This document shows, piece after piece, positions 34,822 to 43,641 of a stretch of DNA of 64,000 nt. Below the pieces are notes generated by a model. The model made no database searches and had not been told where the DNA came from. It saw only the letters and a list, made by a program, of their open reading frames with translations. Numbering within the stretch: the first letter of the stretch is position 1; the number at the start of each line of letters is the position of its first letter. The DNA lies in contig JAKSGN010000005.1 in NCBI GenBank assembly GCA_024180945.1, positions 2,356,001 to 2,420,000 on the forward strand. Reading direction: 5' to 3'. Position numbers and translations under genes: made by a program. This stretch comes from Macrophomina tecta (lineage: Eukaryota; Ascomycota; Dothideomycetes; Botryosphaeriales; Botryosphaeriaceae).

Positions 34822-35423
34822 ATGTCGCTTTCGCTTTACGATACCACCGTCACGACCTTCATCAAACAGCTCCGGAATCTTTCTGCGTTCCTCCAGAAGG
34901 TCCGTTCATGCACTAGCGACCATATCAGATGTCAAAGCTGTAATGCGTTTCACAGGCCGAAAAATGGTGCGATGACAACTCCAAACCCCATTCAGAGCTG
35001 CTCGAGGCTCGTCTGTACCCGGACATGAATCCGCTGCCTTTCCAGGTCCGCGTCTGCACCAACTTCGCCCGCAACGGAACCTTGATACCCGGAAAGTGGT
35101 CCTTCGTCACCTCAGGCCCAAAAGCGGATGACGAACATACATTCGAGGGCCTGCAGGCTCGTATCCAGCGGACGATCGGCTTTCTTCAATCCGTCAACAC
35201 GGAGGACGTGAAGGGCGGAGAGCAGATGCCCATCTCTTTCTGGCCATCCGGGGAACCTGGAAAGGGGCCCAACTTCAAGTTCGAGACCGGTCAGAAGTTC
35301 CTTACTCAGTTCGCGATGCCGAACTTCTGGTTTCATGAGTCGACTGCGTACGCGATTTGCAGGATGAAGGGTGTGCCGTTGGGCAAAATTGACTTCATTG
35401 CGGGATCAGGCCCATTTGAATGA
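34822..35423 (+). CDS. DUF1993 family protein
   Basis: Two exons, 34822-34899 and 34956-35423. The 56-bp intron has a weak donor (GTCCGT) and acceptor TTCACAG, phase 0; 181 residues, the usual length for the family. The start (MSLSLYDTTVTTFIKQLRNLSAFLQK) followed by AEKWCDDNSKPHSELLEARL matches the DUF1993 helical pattern, as do LYPDMNPLPFQVRVCTNFA, KADDEHTFEGLQARIQRTIGFL and QFAMPNFWFHESTAYAI. DUF1993 proteins are predicted DinB-like four-helix bundles of unknown function. No signal peptide. It lies upstream of the alcohol dehydrogenase gene and on the opposite strand. Confidence 0.85.
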
Positions 35424-36394
35424 TTGAAAAATCGCATGACGCATCTCGTGCACATGGCATGTCAAATTGATAAGGCGAGAGCAAAAAGACCCGTAGGTTA
35501 CACGATCCGGCGGGAATGTTGCCGGCATGCGTCAAAGTCGCCAGTTTGGGCAGATCGTGGGGCGGTATTCAAGTCACCGCCTGGCGTCTATTGCATGTAC
35601 CTATAAGCCTCCTTGGTCCTGGCCGCTTCCTCTGACGTGACTGTTGAGCTAAAGTTCTCCATATATTTCCTCAAGGCCTTAATTGCCCTCATGAAAGTCT
35701 TGTTGGTAAAGTGAGCCTATATCTGATCCGACATGAATACTAACAATGTATAGTCACCATCCTCATAACTGCTTCATGTATAATTTGTAACATATACAAT
35801 ATATGAACCTTTATAGCAATACATTAGAAGATATGTATAGAAAATCAGTATAAAGAAATAAAGTGATCACACAGGTAGTCTATGTAACAGCTATTAGCTT
35901 TGAAAAACATATAAGATTATAGGGTAAGGTAGAATCTCTAAAATTTAAAACTGGATCCCGCCATGTCAGTAGGATGAATCTTGGCTGTAGCGCCGGCTGG
36001 AGGTGATGTGGGCTTATGGCATGGCCGGAAGAAAACTTAAGGGGGTCGCTGACTGGTCAAAAGTAACCGGAAGATTAGTATTTAGGGGAGACCAACGAGA
36101 AAAAAAAAATTTAAGGAGGCCAAAAAAGCGGCAGGAAAACCATCGCAGAACGGACACGAATTCCCCTGAAACTAGTAATGAGCTAAAAAAAACTGACTTG
36201 GATATTTCAGGCACTTCTTCTTATTTTGCGGGACGTGTGGATGTGTTCCCCAGCGAAAATAACCGCAATGTATTAATATTGGTTCCTGGATCAGATATAG
36301 TAAGATTCTGGTGCCAATCGTGCCTCTATAGGAGAATAAACATTGTGTTACTGGTATTTCTCAGAGCACAGTAGATGCGTTCTTTAATGTACAG
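35424..36394. other. AT-rich intergenic, 1 kb
   Basis: The stretch at about 35.7-35.95 kb is markedly AT-rich with short TATA/ATAT elements, unlike its neighbours. It could be a decayed (RIP-like) repeat, but I see no transposon coding remnant. Convergent 3' regions of the DUF1993 gene and the alcohol dehydrogenase gene. Confidence 0.45.
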
Positions 36395-37602
36395 CTACAT
36401 CTTCAGTACAAGACGTCCCTTCAAGTGTTTATCCATGTAAAGCTCGGGCAGCCTTGGTACATCCTCGAAGGCCACGGTATTTACGTAAGACCAAATTCCA
36501 TGCTTATCAACAACCTCTAGCATAGCATCAAGTTGCTTCTTGTTCGCCACCAGGCTTCCCACCACCTTGAGTTCCTTGAATACGAGATCAAATGCGTTAA
36601 AGTGGAATCCTGCCTCTGGTAGTCCAAGCGGCACACAAACGCCTCTCACGCGCAGCACCTTTAGCGACCACTCCGTCGCCTCCACGTTGTCCGTGCATAC
36701 AATAACGCCAGCCACACCGCCGTCATCGCCCGCGAACTCGACCACTTTCTCGGCGGCATCCTCGCGGCTGTAGTTGATGACGGCGTCGGGGCGCAGTGCA
36801 GCGGGCCGGAGCTCTTGTGCGAGCGCCAGGCCCTCGGATCGGTTGTCGATGGCAACAACAGGATGCCCAAGCGCTTTCAGGAATTGGACGGCGAGCTGGC
36901 CAAGGCCGCCGATGCCGATGACGGCCACGGGTGAGCCGGACGGGAGCTCCGCGTGTTCGATGCCACTCCAAACAGTAGCCTGGATGTGTGTCAGCCTTCA
37001 TGCCTCTATCTGAAATTCTTTGTATAAGGGGAATTTGCTTACGCCAGCGCACATCAGCGGCGCAGCCTGCTCGAACGGTAGGTTGTCGGGGAGTATCGAC
37101 GTCGTCTCCGCATCTGCGACCATGTATTCGGCGAAGCCGCCGTCATGCGAAATACCGGCCATCTCCTTCTTCTGGCATACGACAATGTCCGGCCTATTCG
37201 AGCCGGCTTCTTTTTTGGAGTAAGTGCAGCCGGTGCAAGAGCCGCAAGCGTGCTTGAAATTCAGTGAGCCGACGCGCTGGCCGACTCGCCAGTTTGCCTG
37301 GGCTGCCTTTTCTCCGACGGCAACAACGGTGCCAACGGGCTCGTGGGAGGGCGTGATTGGCAGTGGAGACTGATATGTGCCCGTCCATACTTGGTAGTCT
37401 GTATGGCAGAAGCCTGCTGCGCCAACCTTGATGAGCAGGTCGTTATCGCCGAATTCCGGGACCGGAATTTCTTGCAATTCATAGCGCTCACTGAACTGCG
37501 TGTCCGATCGTAGTTAGTATTTGGTGTTTTGTGATGGGGCCTTTTTCTTCGTACCTTCATGAGACGCGCTGCTCTCATCGTCTTAGGTAAGGCGGTGGAC
37601 AT
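36395..37602 (-). CDS. zinc-dependent alcohol dehydrogenase (MDR family)
   Basis: NAD(P)-dependent oxidation of an alcohol or reduction of an aldehyde. Three exons (37555-37602, 37043-37495, 36395-36979), introns of 59 and 63 bp; 361 residues. GroES-like N-terminal half with the catalytic zinc ligands (GFCHTDY, PSHEPVGTVVAVG, and Cys in PLMCAGATVW). The structural zinc cysteines are present (ACGSCTGC then VVC), but the last is 16 residues from the third rather than the usual 7, an unusually long loop. The Rossmann half has the GIGGLGQLAVQFLKALG nucleotide-binding motif and an acidic residue after the second strand (VVAIDNRS), suggesting NAD preference. It shares a 566-bp promoter with the divergent GFA-family gene, so a joint aldehyde or formaldehyde role is possible but unproven. 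Confidence 0.85.
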
Positions 37603-38168
37603 TTTTGTTGCTGGAAGTTTGCAAGAAGCCGATGCGTGGATCAAAGAATCAAGTGCGAAAGTGAAGCTGGTCTGAGGAAAACGCCCAAATCTGTATTTCT
37701 TATAGATCTCTTGCAACGTCATTCCGGAAGTCTCTCCGCGGAACCATGCGGTCGCATGAGCCGTGATGTTTCGGCCTCTGACGTCTGCGCAGCGTCATTT
37801 TCAGGGGGTGACGTGCGATAGGTAAACATGTGCTCCTGCTGTTGAGTCTCGGTGGCGGTGTCGGGCTTTGCTCCACTATTTGGAGTAGAAACTCCAACGC
37901 AGCTGCCCTACACTATTTGGAGTAAATACCTCAACACAACTCACCAAGACGGGAAGTGCAACAACTCACGGCCCGCTATGGCAAGCATATCGGATGTGAT
38001 ACACTTGCTAGCGCACATGGGACTCCGCCGTATGCCGTCATAAGTGCCCATTGGCATACAACCGCCGGATATTCTTGCTTGTGTCTGCTTTGTGATCCGA
38101 AGATGCAAACCAATTTATAAACGAGCATCGGCATGTTGAGGATCCCGCGAGGCTCCAGGCCATACACC
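37603..38168. promoter_or_regulatory. shared promoter of ADH and GFA-family genes
   Basis: 566 bp between divergent starts. It contains a direct 14-bp repeat (listed separately) near the middle. No gene seen. Confidence 0.5.
37871..37924. promoter_or_regulatory. 14-bp direct repeat with dyad, possible regulator site
   Basis: CACTATTTGGAGTA occurs at 37874-37887 and again at 37911-37924, 37 bp apart. The first copy is part of CTCCACTATTTGGAG, a 5-bp inverted repeat around a 5-bp centre. It sits near the middle of the interval between the divergent alcohol dehydrogenase and GFA-family genes, a natural place for a binding site serving both. No known factor is claimed. Confidence 0.35.
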
Positions 38169-38781
38169 ATGCATTACTTCGGACACTGCAACTGCGGGAA
38201 TATCCAGGTCACGTTGCCGTTTCGGCCGGCAGAGTCTCTAGCATGCCACTGGTAAACTCGATCGATCACTGAACATCTGACCTCCTCGCTAACTCCACCC
38301 CAAGCTTGAACTGCAGAAGAGCCGGTGGGGGTGAGTCACTCAGCAATCATAAGATATGCTCCTGGCTGATTTTGGACAATATGCTCGATCAATTACGTTG
38401 TTGATACAGGCGATTTCGGTATCACCGACACGCATCTCTCGCTAAAAGAATACTGCGACACGAATACGGCGAGCGGGAGGAGGGTCGTGGTAAGCTATTC
38501 GCCCAAAAATAAACCGGAAAATCTCGGGAAAGAGTCTAACAGCTTAGCAGCGTAGGTTTTGCGGAGACTGTGGAAGGTAGGCCGCCCGGTTTTTGTTGAA
38601 GCTTTCTGGTGCTTAAATATGTCTTTCCAATAGCCCAGTCAGTACGGAAAGCCCCAATATCCAAGGACAGCTTTTCGTAAACGCTTCGCTGTTCGATGAT
38701 CTCTCAAGACCGTGTACAGAGGTCTTCACTGACAGGAGAGAATCATGGGCAAGCCCCATCAAGGACGCACAACAACAGTAA
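38169..38781 (+). CDS. GFA-family (glutathione-dependent formaldehyde-activating) protein
   Basis: Five small exons: 38169-38251, 38305-38330, 38410-38489, 38551-38576, 38634-38781; 120 residues in frame throughout. No frame is long enough to be noticed without splicing. Donors are GTAAAC, GTGAGT, GTAAGC and GTAGGC; CTAAC branches precede the acceptors of introns 1 and 3. Zinc-binding motifs of the family: HCNCGNIQV, CHCLNCRRAGG and RFCGDCGSPV, then FVNASLFDDL and EVFTDRRESWASPI at the C-terminus. GFA-fold proteins bind zinc and glutathione adducts, but many fungal members have no shown activity. Exon 3 seems to have lost its original acceptor; nine codons just upstream (38383-38409) still encode the family-like SINYVVDT, and the next AG in frame is usable. 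Convergent with the C2H2 factor. Confidence 0.8.
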
Positions 38782-38877
38782 AGTAGATAGCCAATAAGCA
38801 CTTCAGCCTATAGCTCCATTGTACGCCACTCCGGGTCCTTGAATTGAAAGTCCACAGCTCACTTCAGTATCTGACTA

Positions 38878-40360
38878 CTACCTGGCCTCAGCTGCCGCTA
38901 GCATCTGATCCAACGCATCGGCATAGCACTCCAACGCCGAGCCGACCAGCTCCATCAACTCGAAGACGGGCAGGCCTCTAAAGGTCTGCGCGCACAGCCG
39001 GGCCACAGCTGCCGCCATGCGCTTGTACCGCCTCGCCTCGAGCCTCTCCTGGGCTACCATCTCGCCCAGCTCCGCCTCCTGGAGGATGCTCTCGACCAGG
39101 CTCAGCAGCTTGACCTCTTCCGCATTCGACACCTGGCGCTCGGCCGTCTTGGTGCCCATACAGTTCAGCCACTTGCTCAGGAAGACCGCGCACTCGAGAT
39201 TGGCCAGGCCTTGCACGGCGCTCCAGTCCAGCGCCCGGTGCGGCCCAATGTCCGCGTGCAGCCGGATGTGCGCGATGCGGAAGAGCGCGATGCAGTTGAA
39301 GCTGAGCGGCCCGTTCGGCGAGGCCGGCTTGAGCGACGCGTCCTTCGTCGACTCCCAGCTGCGCTGCCACCGCCGCAGCGCCGCCTCTGCCTGCTGCACC
39401 GCGTCCGGCTCGAGGCCTGGGAATATTCTGAGCGTGATATTGGCCACGGTCGACGCACATCACTCTCGATTGTGGGAGCTATTGGAGGCGCCGGCCGCCC
39501 CGCATCTTGGCCAAGCGGTGAAGGAAGTCGAGAAGCATACCTAGACAACGCCCGGGGATCCTCATGTGGCAGAGCAGGTGAGGCATTGTGTTGCGCGAGG
39601 TCATGCGCAATTCCGTCGTGTTCGAGGTTGAGGTAACCCGTTCCATATTCCGGCATGGATATGAACTGACTCGAATATTCAAAAGGGAATGATGGAGAGG
39701 CTGTGTTCATATTTAAAGTCTCCCCACAAAAGGTCTAGCGCATCCCCTTGGGAATGGATTGGATAGTGACTATGGCTAATGGCGTTCTGGTGGTCGAGAG
39801 GGTGATAACCGGCTTCGTTGAAGTCGGGCAGGAGCTGGGTAAAACTGTTGTCACTCGAGTCGGTATTGATTCCTGCTGGCATGCTTGTACCCTCATGATC
39901 AATCAGAGCAGATCTTCCGCTGGCCACACAAGATGCAATGTTCGAAAGTCGCTGGCTATTTTCGGCTGGCGTTGTCATCTCGCCCATCGATGAAGATTCA
40001 TTCGCTAAATTGGAGTAACCCAAATCGCCATTAGGATGTGCAATTCTGCGGTGGCGCCGTAGCAAATCCCTAGAAAACTGTGAGTCCAATGATGCGCGCA
40101 TCTATAACATATGGCGCACCTTCTAGTGAACGCTCTGCCGCAGGAGCAAACGAAAGGCTTCTCCTTGGTATCTGCAATAGGTCAGCGGACCTATCTGAAC
40201 AAGTCTATCTGCATTACAGACGCGTCATTCCATGCCGAGTGAGGTGCTCGGTCCTTTGGAACTGTTTGCGGCAGAATCTGCATGGGGCAACATTCACTTT
40301 TGGCCTCATGACGGTTGGAGCTGATGCGGTGGCTTTGGAGTAATGATGATAGACTGGCAT
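38878..40360 (-). CDS. C2H2 transcription factor, shortened
   Basis: The N-terminus is clear: exons 40222-40360 and 40120-40171 and the start of the next (from 40069) encode two classical zinc fingers, CRFCRKQFQRTEHLTRHGMTH and CSCGRAFTRRDLLRRHRRIAH, joined by TKEKPFV. The C-terminus (38878-39416) matches the end of the fungal transcription factor domain (PLSFNCIALFRIAHIRLHADIG). Between them the frame changes twice. Introns at 39701-39890 and 39417-39463 would give one in-frame product of 381 residues, but the first would remove about 190 bp of coding-looking sequence, so a frameshift is an alternative. The middle of the usual domain (several hundred residues in relatives) is absent. It may be a decayed or truncated regulator. 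It lies next to the GFA and dehydrogenase genes. Confidence 0.6.
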
Positions 40361-40993
40361 GTACACTTTTGATTTGTAATTTTATGGCCCGCAAGTCCTT
40401 TTTAACAGATTACTTAAGCCCGCATCAGCCACCTTTCTCGAGTCAGTATTTCGTGCAATGTGTCCTGTACGTGACATCAATAGTCCTGAATCAGATATAC
40501 ATGTGCACAGATCAGCCGTTAATATGTAAGAGCGGTACAAGTAGTTGAAGTTTTGAGGGATTGTAGTGAGCCGTAGGGGACAAGGGCTTGTTGCCCCAAC
40601 GGGTGAAAACTAGCACGGGAAGAAGCGCTGGAGGGATCAATATCCCAAAAAGCCGCAAGACCAGAGCTTCCGCTGTTGAGTTCAACTGATAAAGTATCAT
40701 ACGATACCCCGGATCAATCCCTGCTCCCTCCCCACTTCTCAACATACCTCCTACCAAAAGATAACTCGGGACCAACAAGAACAACTCCTCCGATTCTGCC
40801 AACTCCGCTCGGAGCTGCCGCGGCAATTGGCCGCTCGTGCTTACCCGGTATGACTAGCGTTGAGCCAAGCGCGCTCAGGGCCCGTGCACCCCCGCCCGGT
40901 CCAATATCAAAAATTTTCCACGCTACGATACTTGACCATAACTCAATAATACCATACGTTACCACCTTCAAATCAACTGCAAAAAGTTAGTCT
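40361..40993. other. intergenic, 0.6 kb
   Basis: Promoter side of the C2H2 factor and 3' flank of the tRNA-like gene. Overlapping open frames of about 100 codons on both strands at 40.5-40.99 kb show no domain and are not called. Confidence 0.45.
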
Positions 40994-41109
40994 CTCCGAC
41001 GGGGAATCGAACCCCGGTCTCCCGCGCTTATCTAAGTATCAGAATCCTTGCTCTTGGAGCAAGGGTTCACTTGACAAGCGGAAATCATGACCACTAAAGC
41101 GGAATCGGA
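40994..41109 (-). tRNA. tRNA-Asp(GTC)-like gene with intron, possibly defective
   Basis: The anticodon arm TCCGC-TTGTCA...C-GCGGG, the variable region GAGAC and a perfect T arm (CGGGG, loop TTCGATT, CCCCG) identify a tRNA-Asp with anticodon GTC (41073-41075). A 45-base intron (41027-41071) begins just after position 37, the canonical place, and contains an 8-bp hairpin (CCTTGCTC/GAGCAAGG). The 3' flank has a pol III T-run (TTTTT at 40981-40985 on the minus strand). The acceptor stem is poor: 5' TCCGATT against 3' TCGGAG, as if two bases were missing from the 3' strand, and positions 8-9 are CC rather than the usual T-purine. This may be a tRNA pseudogene. Confidence 0.65.
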
Positions 41110-42279
41110 CCTTTTTTGAGGCTCAAGTCGGCAACCACTATTCTGGGAAGCGGCTCGGCAGCGGGCCGCATCCGGGACGCTAACAATCTTAAATACGATA
41201 CCTGACAAACCCTCGTGAAATGATTTCCGTCCTTCTGAAGTCTCACGTGCCGCCCACCTTGGCGCTTACCTGGCTTTCTGCCTGCTTGGCCCGCCCGATG
41301 ACCTATGGGAAGCCGGCAACAACATTCGTGGTAGGTTGGCAGTCGACTTCCTGTCTTCTTTCTCACAGTCTTTGACCCTTTCCCACGCCGCCAACCTGGC
41401 ATCTTCCCAATCATCGGCAGGGCCTGCAGTCATACTACTAGTGGTTTCAATCTTTTACTTGCCAGACTGAACTATTACTTCGTAAATGAGTATCAAAGCG
41501 CAAACCGAAATCTTTGCCTTTGCAAGTCCGCGATGCGTTCTTTATGGCTACACATGGCTAAGATTTGGTGTTGAGGGTTATGCGAAAATTATGCACGCTT
41601 ACATCTGCATAGGAACGCGCGAAATGACTCGCGCCAAGCGGCATGAGCAGGCAGTGACGTGGCGGCCCCACTGCACCATCCCACAAGTAAGTTAGCACAT
41701 CCGGACGATCCGCTGGCATGCCGACCGGTACAATCTCTGTTTTTCCCTCTCCAGAGTTGTAAGGCAAGGTACGTAAGCTCGGTTGGGCTGCTTGCCAGCT
41801 TCTCTTTCTCGTTGGCCGCCGATTCTCCTAAGAGTTGGTGAGATTTTGGCTGGATTTTTCGTGGGCTTGCGGGTAAGGCCCAGCAACCTCGCGGTAGGGA
41901 CTCCGCCGGCATGTTTCACCGCTTTGCGCCAAGCGGCCGAGACCCTGGCGATAACGGTCATGTGGGAAAGTATCGTTACGCTCCGGGGATAGCGCTCCGT
42001 TCCATGTGCGGGATCCCGCCCGACCGCCTTCCGAGCTTCGCCGTCGCTTTGCCGACAGGCACCAACCAGCCTTCTTTCATGTCTCGATCCACTACACCAG
42101 AGTTGTCTGGCAGAATGTCGCCTGGCAAACGGCCGCCTGGCAAAAAGCCGGTTGGGAGAGATCTGCCTGCTAGTAGGCCACCTATCAGCCGAGAGATTCA
42201 TGTTCAGACATGTTACCAGAGAACCAGCTGCAGAATAAATAGCGACTTTTAGAAGGAAACAAAAGACGTGGCGGACATC
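41110..42279. other. intergenic, 1.2 kb
   Basis: Region between the tRNA-Asp-like gene and the acidic-repeat frame. A plus-strand frame ending at 42252 has a Pro/Lys/Arg-rich end with PGKRPPGKKPVGRDLPASRPP that could be coding. An overlapping 259-codon minus-strand frame (41692-42471) has shadow-like composition. I call neither. Confidence 0.4.
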
Positions 42280-42747
42280 ATGTGCCTCTTTATCTTGCTT
42301 CCTATTAATGAATCTGCCATGCGCGATGCCTTCCGTGAGGGCCGCGAACGCCACAGATTGTTCCTTCGAAGGTGCCGTCAGCGTTTGGCCAGATTCTGCC
42401 GCTGGGTGCCCCGGTCTAAGTCCTATTATGTCGCGCCTCGCATCCCTAATCCCCGTACTCCCGAGCCACAAATTATCTACTATCCGATCTTCTACACCGA
42501 TAACCCCCAGCCCCCCCCATACATGCCTGGCAACTTTGTCGAACTATCAGTATCAGAGTTGGACTCCGACACCATCTCTGATGACTCGGATGACTTGGAT
42601 GATTTGGACGATTTGGACGATTTGGACGGCTTGGAAGGCCTGGACGACGTGGGCGCTCGGGATGTTCTGCACGACCCCCAAGACGTTAATATCATCAGAC
42701 AGGCGCCTAGCCTGAGGAACATACCACGGGACAGCGGGCACCTGTAG
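42280..42747 (+). CDS. hypothetical protein with acidic Asp-Leu repeat
   Basis: Open frame of 155 codons from ATG at 42280; another ATG at 42319 starts MRDAFREGRERHRLF. It has an N-terminal basic helix (RERHRLFLRRCRQRLARFCRW), a Pro/Tyr-rich middle (PNPRTPEPQIIYYPIFYTDN) and an acidic Ser/Asp region with in-frame DDLDDLDDLDDL repeats. No family recognised. Composition looks coding rather than random. The Doc-like gene begins 302 bp downstream on the same strand; the gap holds no other gene. A shared transcript is conceivable but nothing in the sequence proves it. Confidence 0.4.
   Translation: MCLFILLPINESAMRDAFREGRERHRLFLRRCRQRLARFCRWVPRSKSYYVAPRIPNPRTPEPQIIYYPIFYTDNPQPPPYMPGNFVELSVSELDSDTISDDSDDLDDLDDLDDLDGLEGLDDVGARDVLHDPQDVNIIRQAPSLRNIPRDSGHL
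42589..42636 (+). repeat. 9-bp tandem repeat inside CDS
   Basis: Four to five near-identical copies of GATTTGGAC encode Asp-Leu-Asp. The unit is a multiple of three, so copy-number changes would not shift the frame. Confidence 0.85.
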
Positions 42748-43049
42748 GGCATGGATACAGAGGGCTCAGCATTGACACACGCGAAGTGGGTCATGACGGG
42801 AGCCAGTAGATCATGGCGGACCCTTGCGAAGATCACCTTCAATGTCATCATCAGACAGAGCAATAAAGCGTTGGCAGCTTTCGGTTCGCCCAATGTGTAG
42901 TACAGAGGAATGCAGATGTATGCAGTACTTGACATGACGCGTCTTTTGCACATCGCATGCGGAGCAGTGGGGTCTTGCTGTCCTTCGCAACCGTAGTTGA
43001 TGTATAAGTTGATTGTAATTTGGCATGTGTCTCTGTCAACAGGGTCGAG

Positions 43050-43493
43050 ATGGCGCGACAATACCGTTTTCTTACCTCTCTGCAAGTCAGGCAGCTTTAC
43101 AGACTCTGGCTCTACGACGCGCACCCGACCCAACCCGGACTGTTAGACTCTGCGATGGCTTCACCCATCAACAACAAGCTCTATGGTGAAGAGAATTTGT
43201 TCCAACTAGCGGCAATTCTTTCAGAGAAGATTATCAAGAACCACGCCTGGCAAGATGGAAACAAGCGGGCAGCTCTGATTGCCGTTAATACGTTCCTCAA
43301 AGTCAACGGCTTCAAATTGCAAGCGATTTCATTAGCTCCCGACCCCAACAATAACGCCATTGCCGATGCGCATGTAAGAGTCGCAGCTGGGACCTGGTCG
43401 GCGACGGAATTGGCAAAATATTACCAGAGCATTGCCACCCCTTTTAGTGGGTCAGATGTTGCGCAATTCGTCGAAGAGGCTGAACTGCACTGA
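43050..43493 (+). CDS. Doc/Fic-fold (Fido) protein, bacterial Doc-like
   Basis: 147 residues, single exon from the first in-frame ATG (MARQYRFLTSLQV). The Fido core motif HAWQDGNKRAAL is present near residues 70-81, with the catalytic His, the acidic residue and the Asn-Lys-Arg group of Doc; the second position is Ala-Trp instead of Pro-Phe. Upstream lies the usual Doc-type sequence for substrate-side helices (LLDSAMASPINNKLYG, LAAILSEKIIKNH). Length is close to bacterial Doc (about 126). Doc phosphorylates, and Fic enzymes AMPylate, hydroxyl groups of target proteins; Doc is the toxin of the phage P1 Phd-Doc pair. No Fic-type inhibitory motif and no recognisable Phd partner is seen. Doc-like genes occur sporadically in fungi, which suggests transfer from bacteria; that is inference. 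Confidence 0.8.
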   Translation: MARQYRFLTSLQVRQLYRLWLYDAHPTQPGLLDSAMASPINNKLYGEENLFQLAAILSEKIIKNHAWQDGNKRAALIAVNTFLKVNGFKLQAISLAPDPNNNAIADAHVRVAAGTWSATELAKYYQSIATPFSGSDVAQFVEEAELH

Positions 43494-43503
43494 TGGTACC
43501 CAT

Positions 43504-43641
43504 ATGGCCTCCCGCGTGTCCTTGTACGTGAAGGCTAACATCAGAGATGATGTTTCATCTGTCCTCCAGATCGTCGAGCGCGTGCTTCAGCTCACGAACG
43601 GTGTCTCCCGACTGTTTAAAGAATTCAACTGTAAGGAATAA
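43504..43641 (+). CDS. small open frame just after the Doc-like gene
   Basis: 45 codons starting 10 bp after the Doc-like stop, with an amphipathic helix-like stretch (SSVLQIVERVLQLTNGVSRLF). Its 3' end overlaps the antisense gene ending at 43625. It does not resemble Phd or another antitoxin by eye. Fungal operons are rare, so this is probably a chance frame. Confidence 0.15.
   Translation: MASRVSLYVKANIRDDVSSVLQIVERVLQLTNGVSRLFKEFNCKE

Noticed and set aside
35700..35960. AT-rich stretch as a RIP-mutated transposon
   Set aside because: No terminal repeats or degraded transposase/integrase motifs can be read; the AT bias alone is not enough.
41692..42471. 259-codon minus-strand frame
   Set aside because: Arg/Ser/Ala-rich, no domain, overlaps coding-looking plus-strand frames.
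43504..43641. Antitoxin partner for the Doc-like protein
   Set aside because: The 45-codon frame does not resemble Phd, overlaps an antisense gene and would need operon-style expression unusual in fungi.
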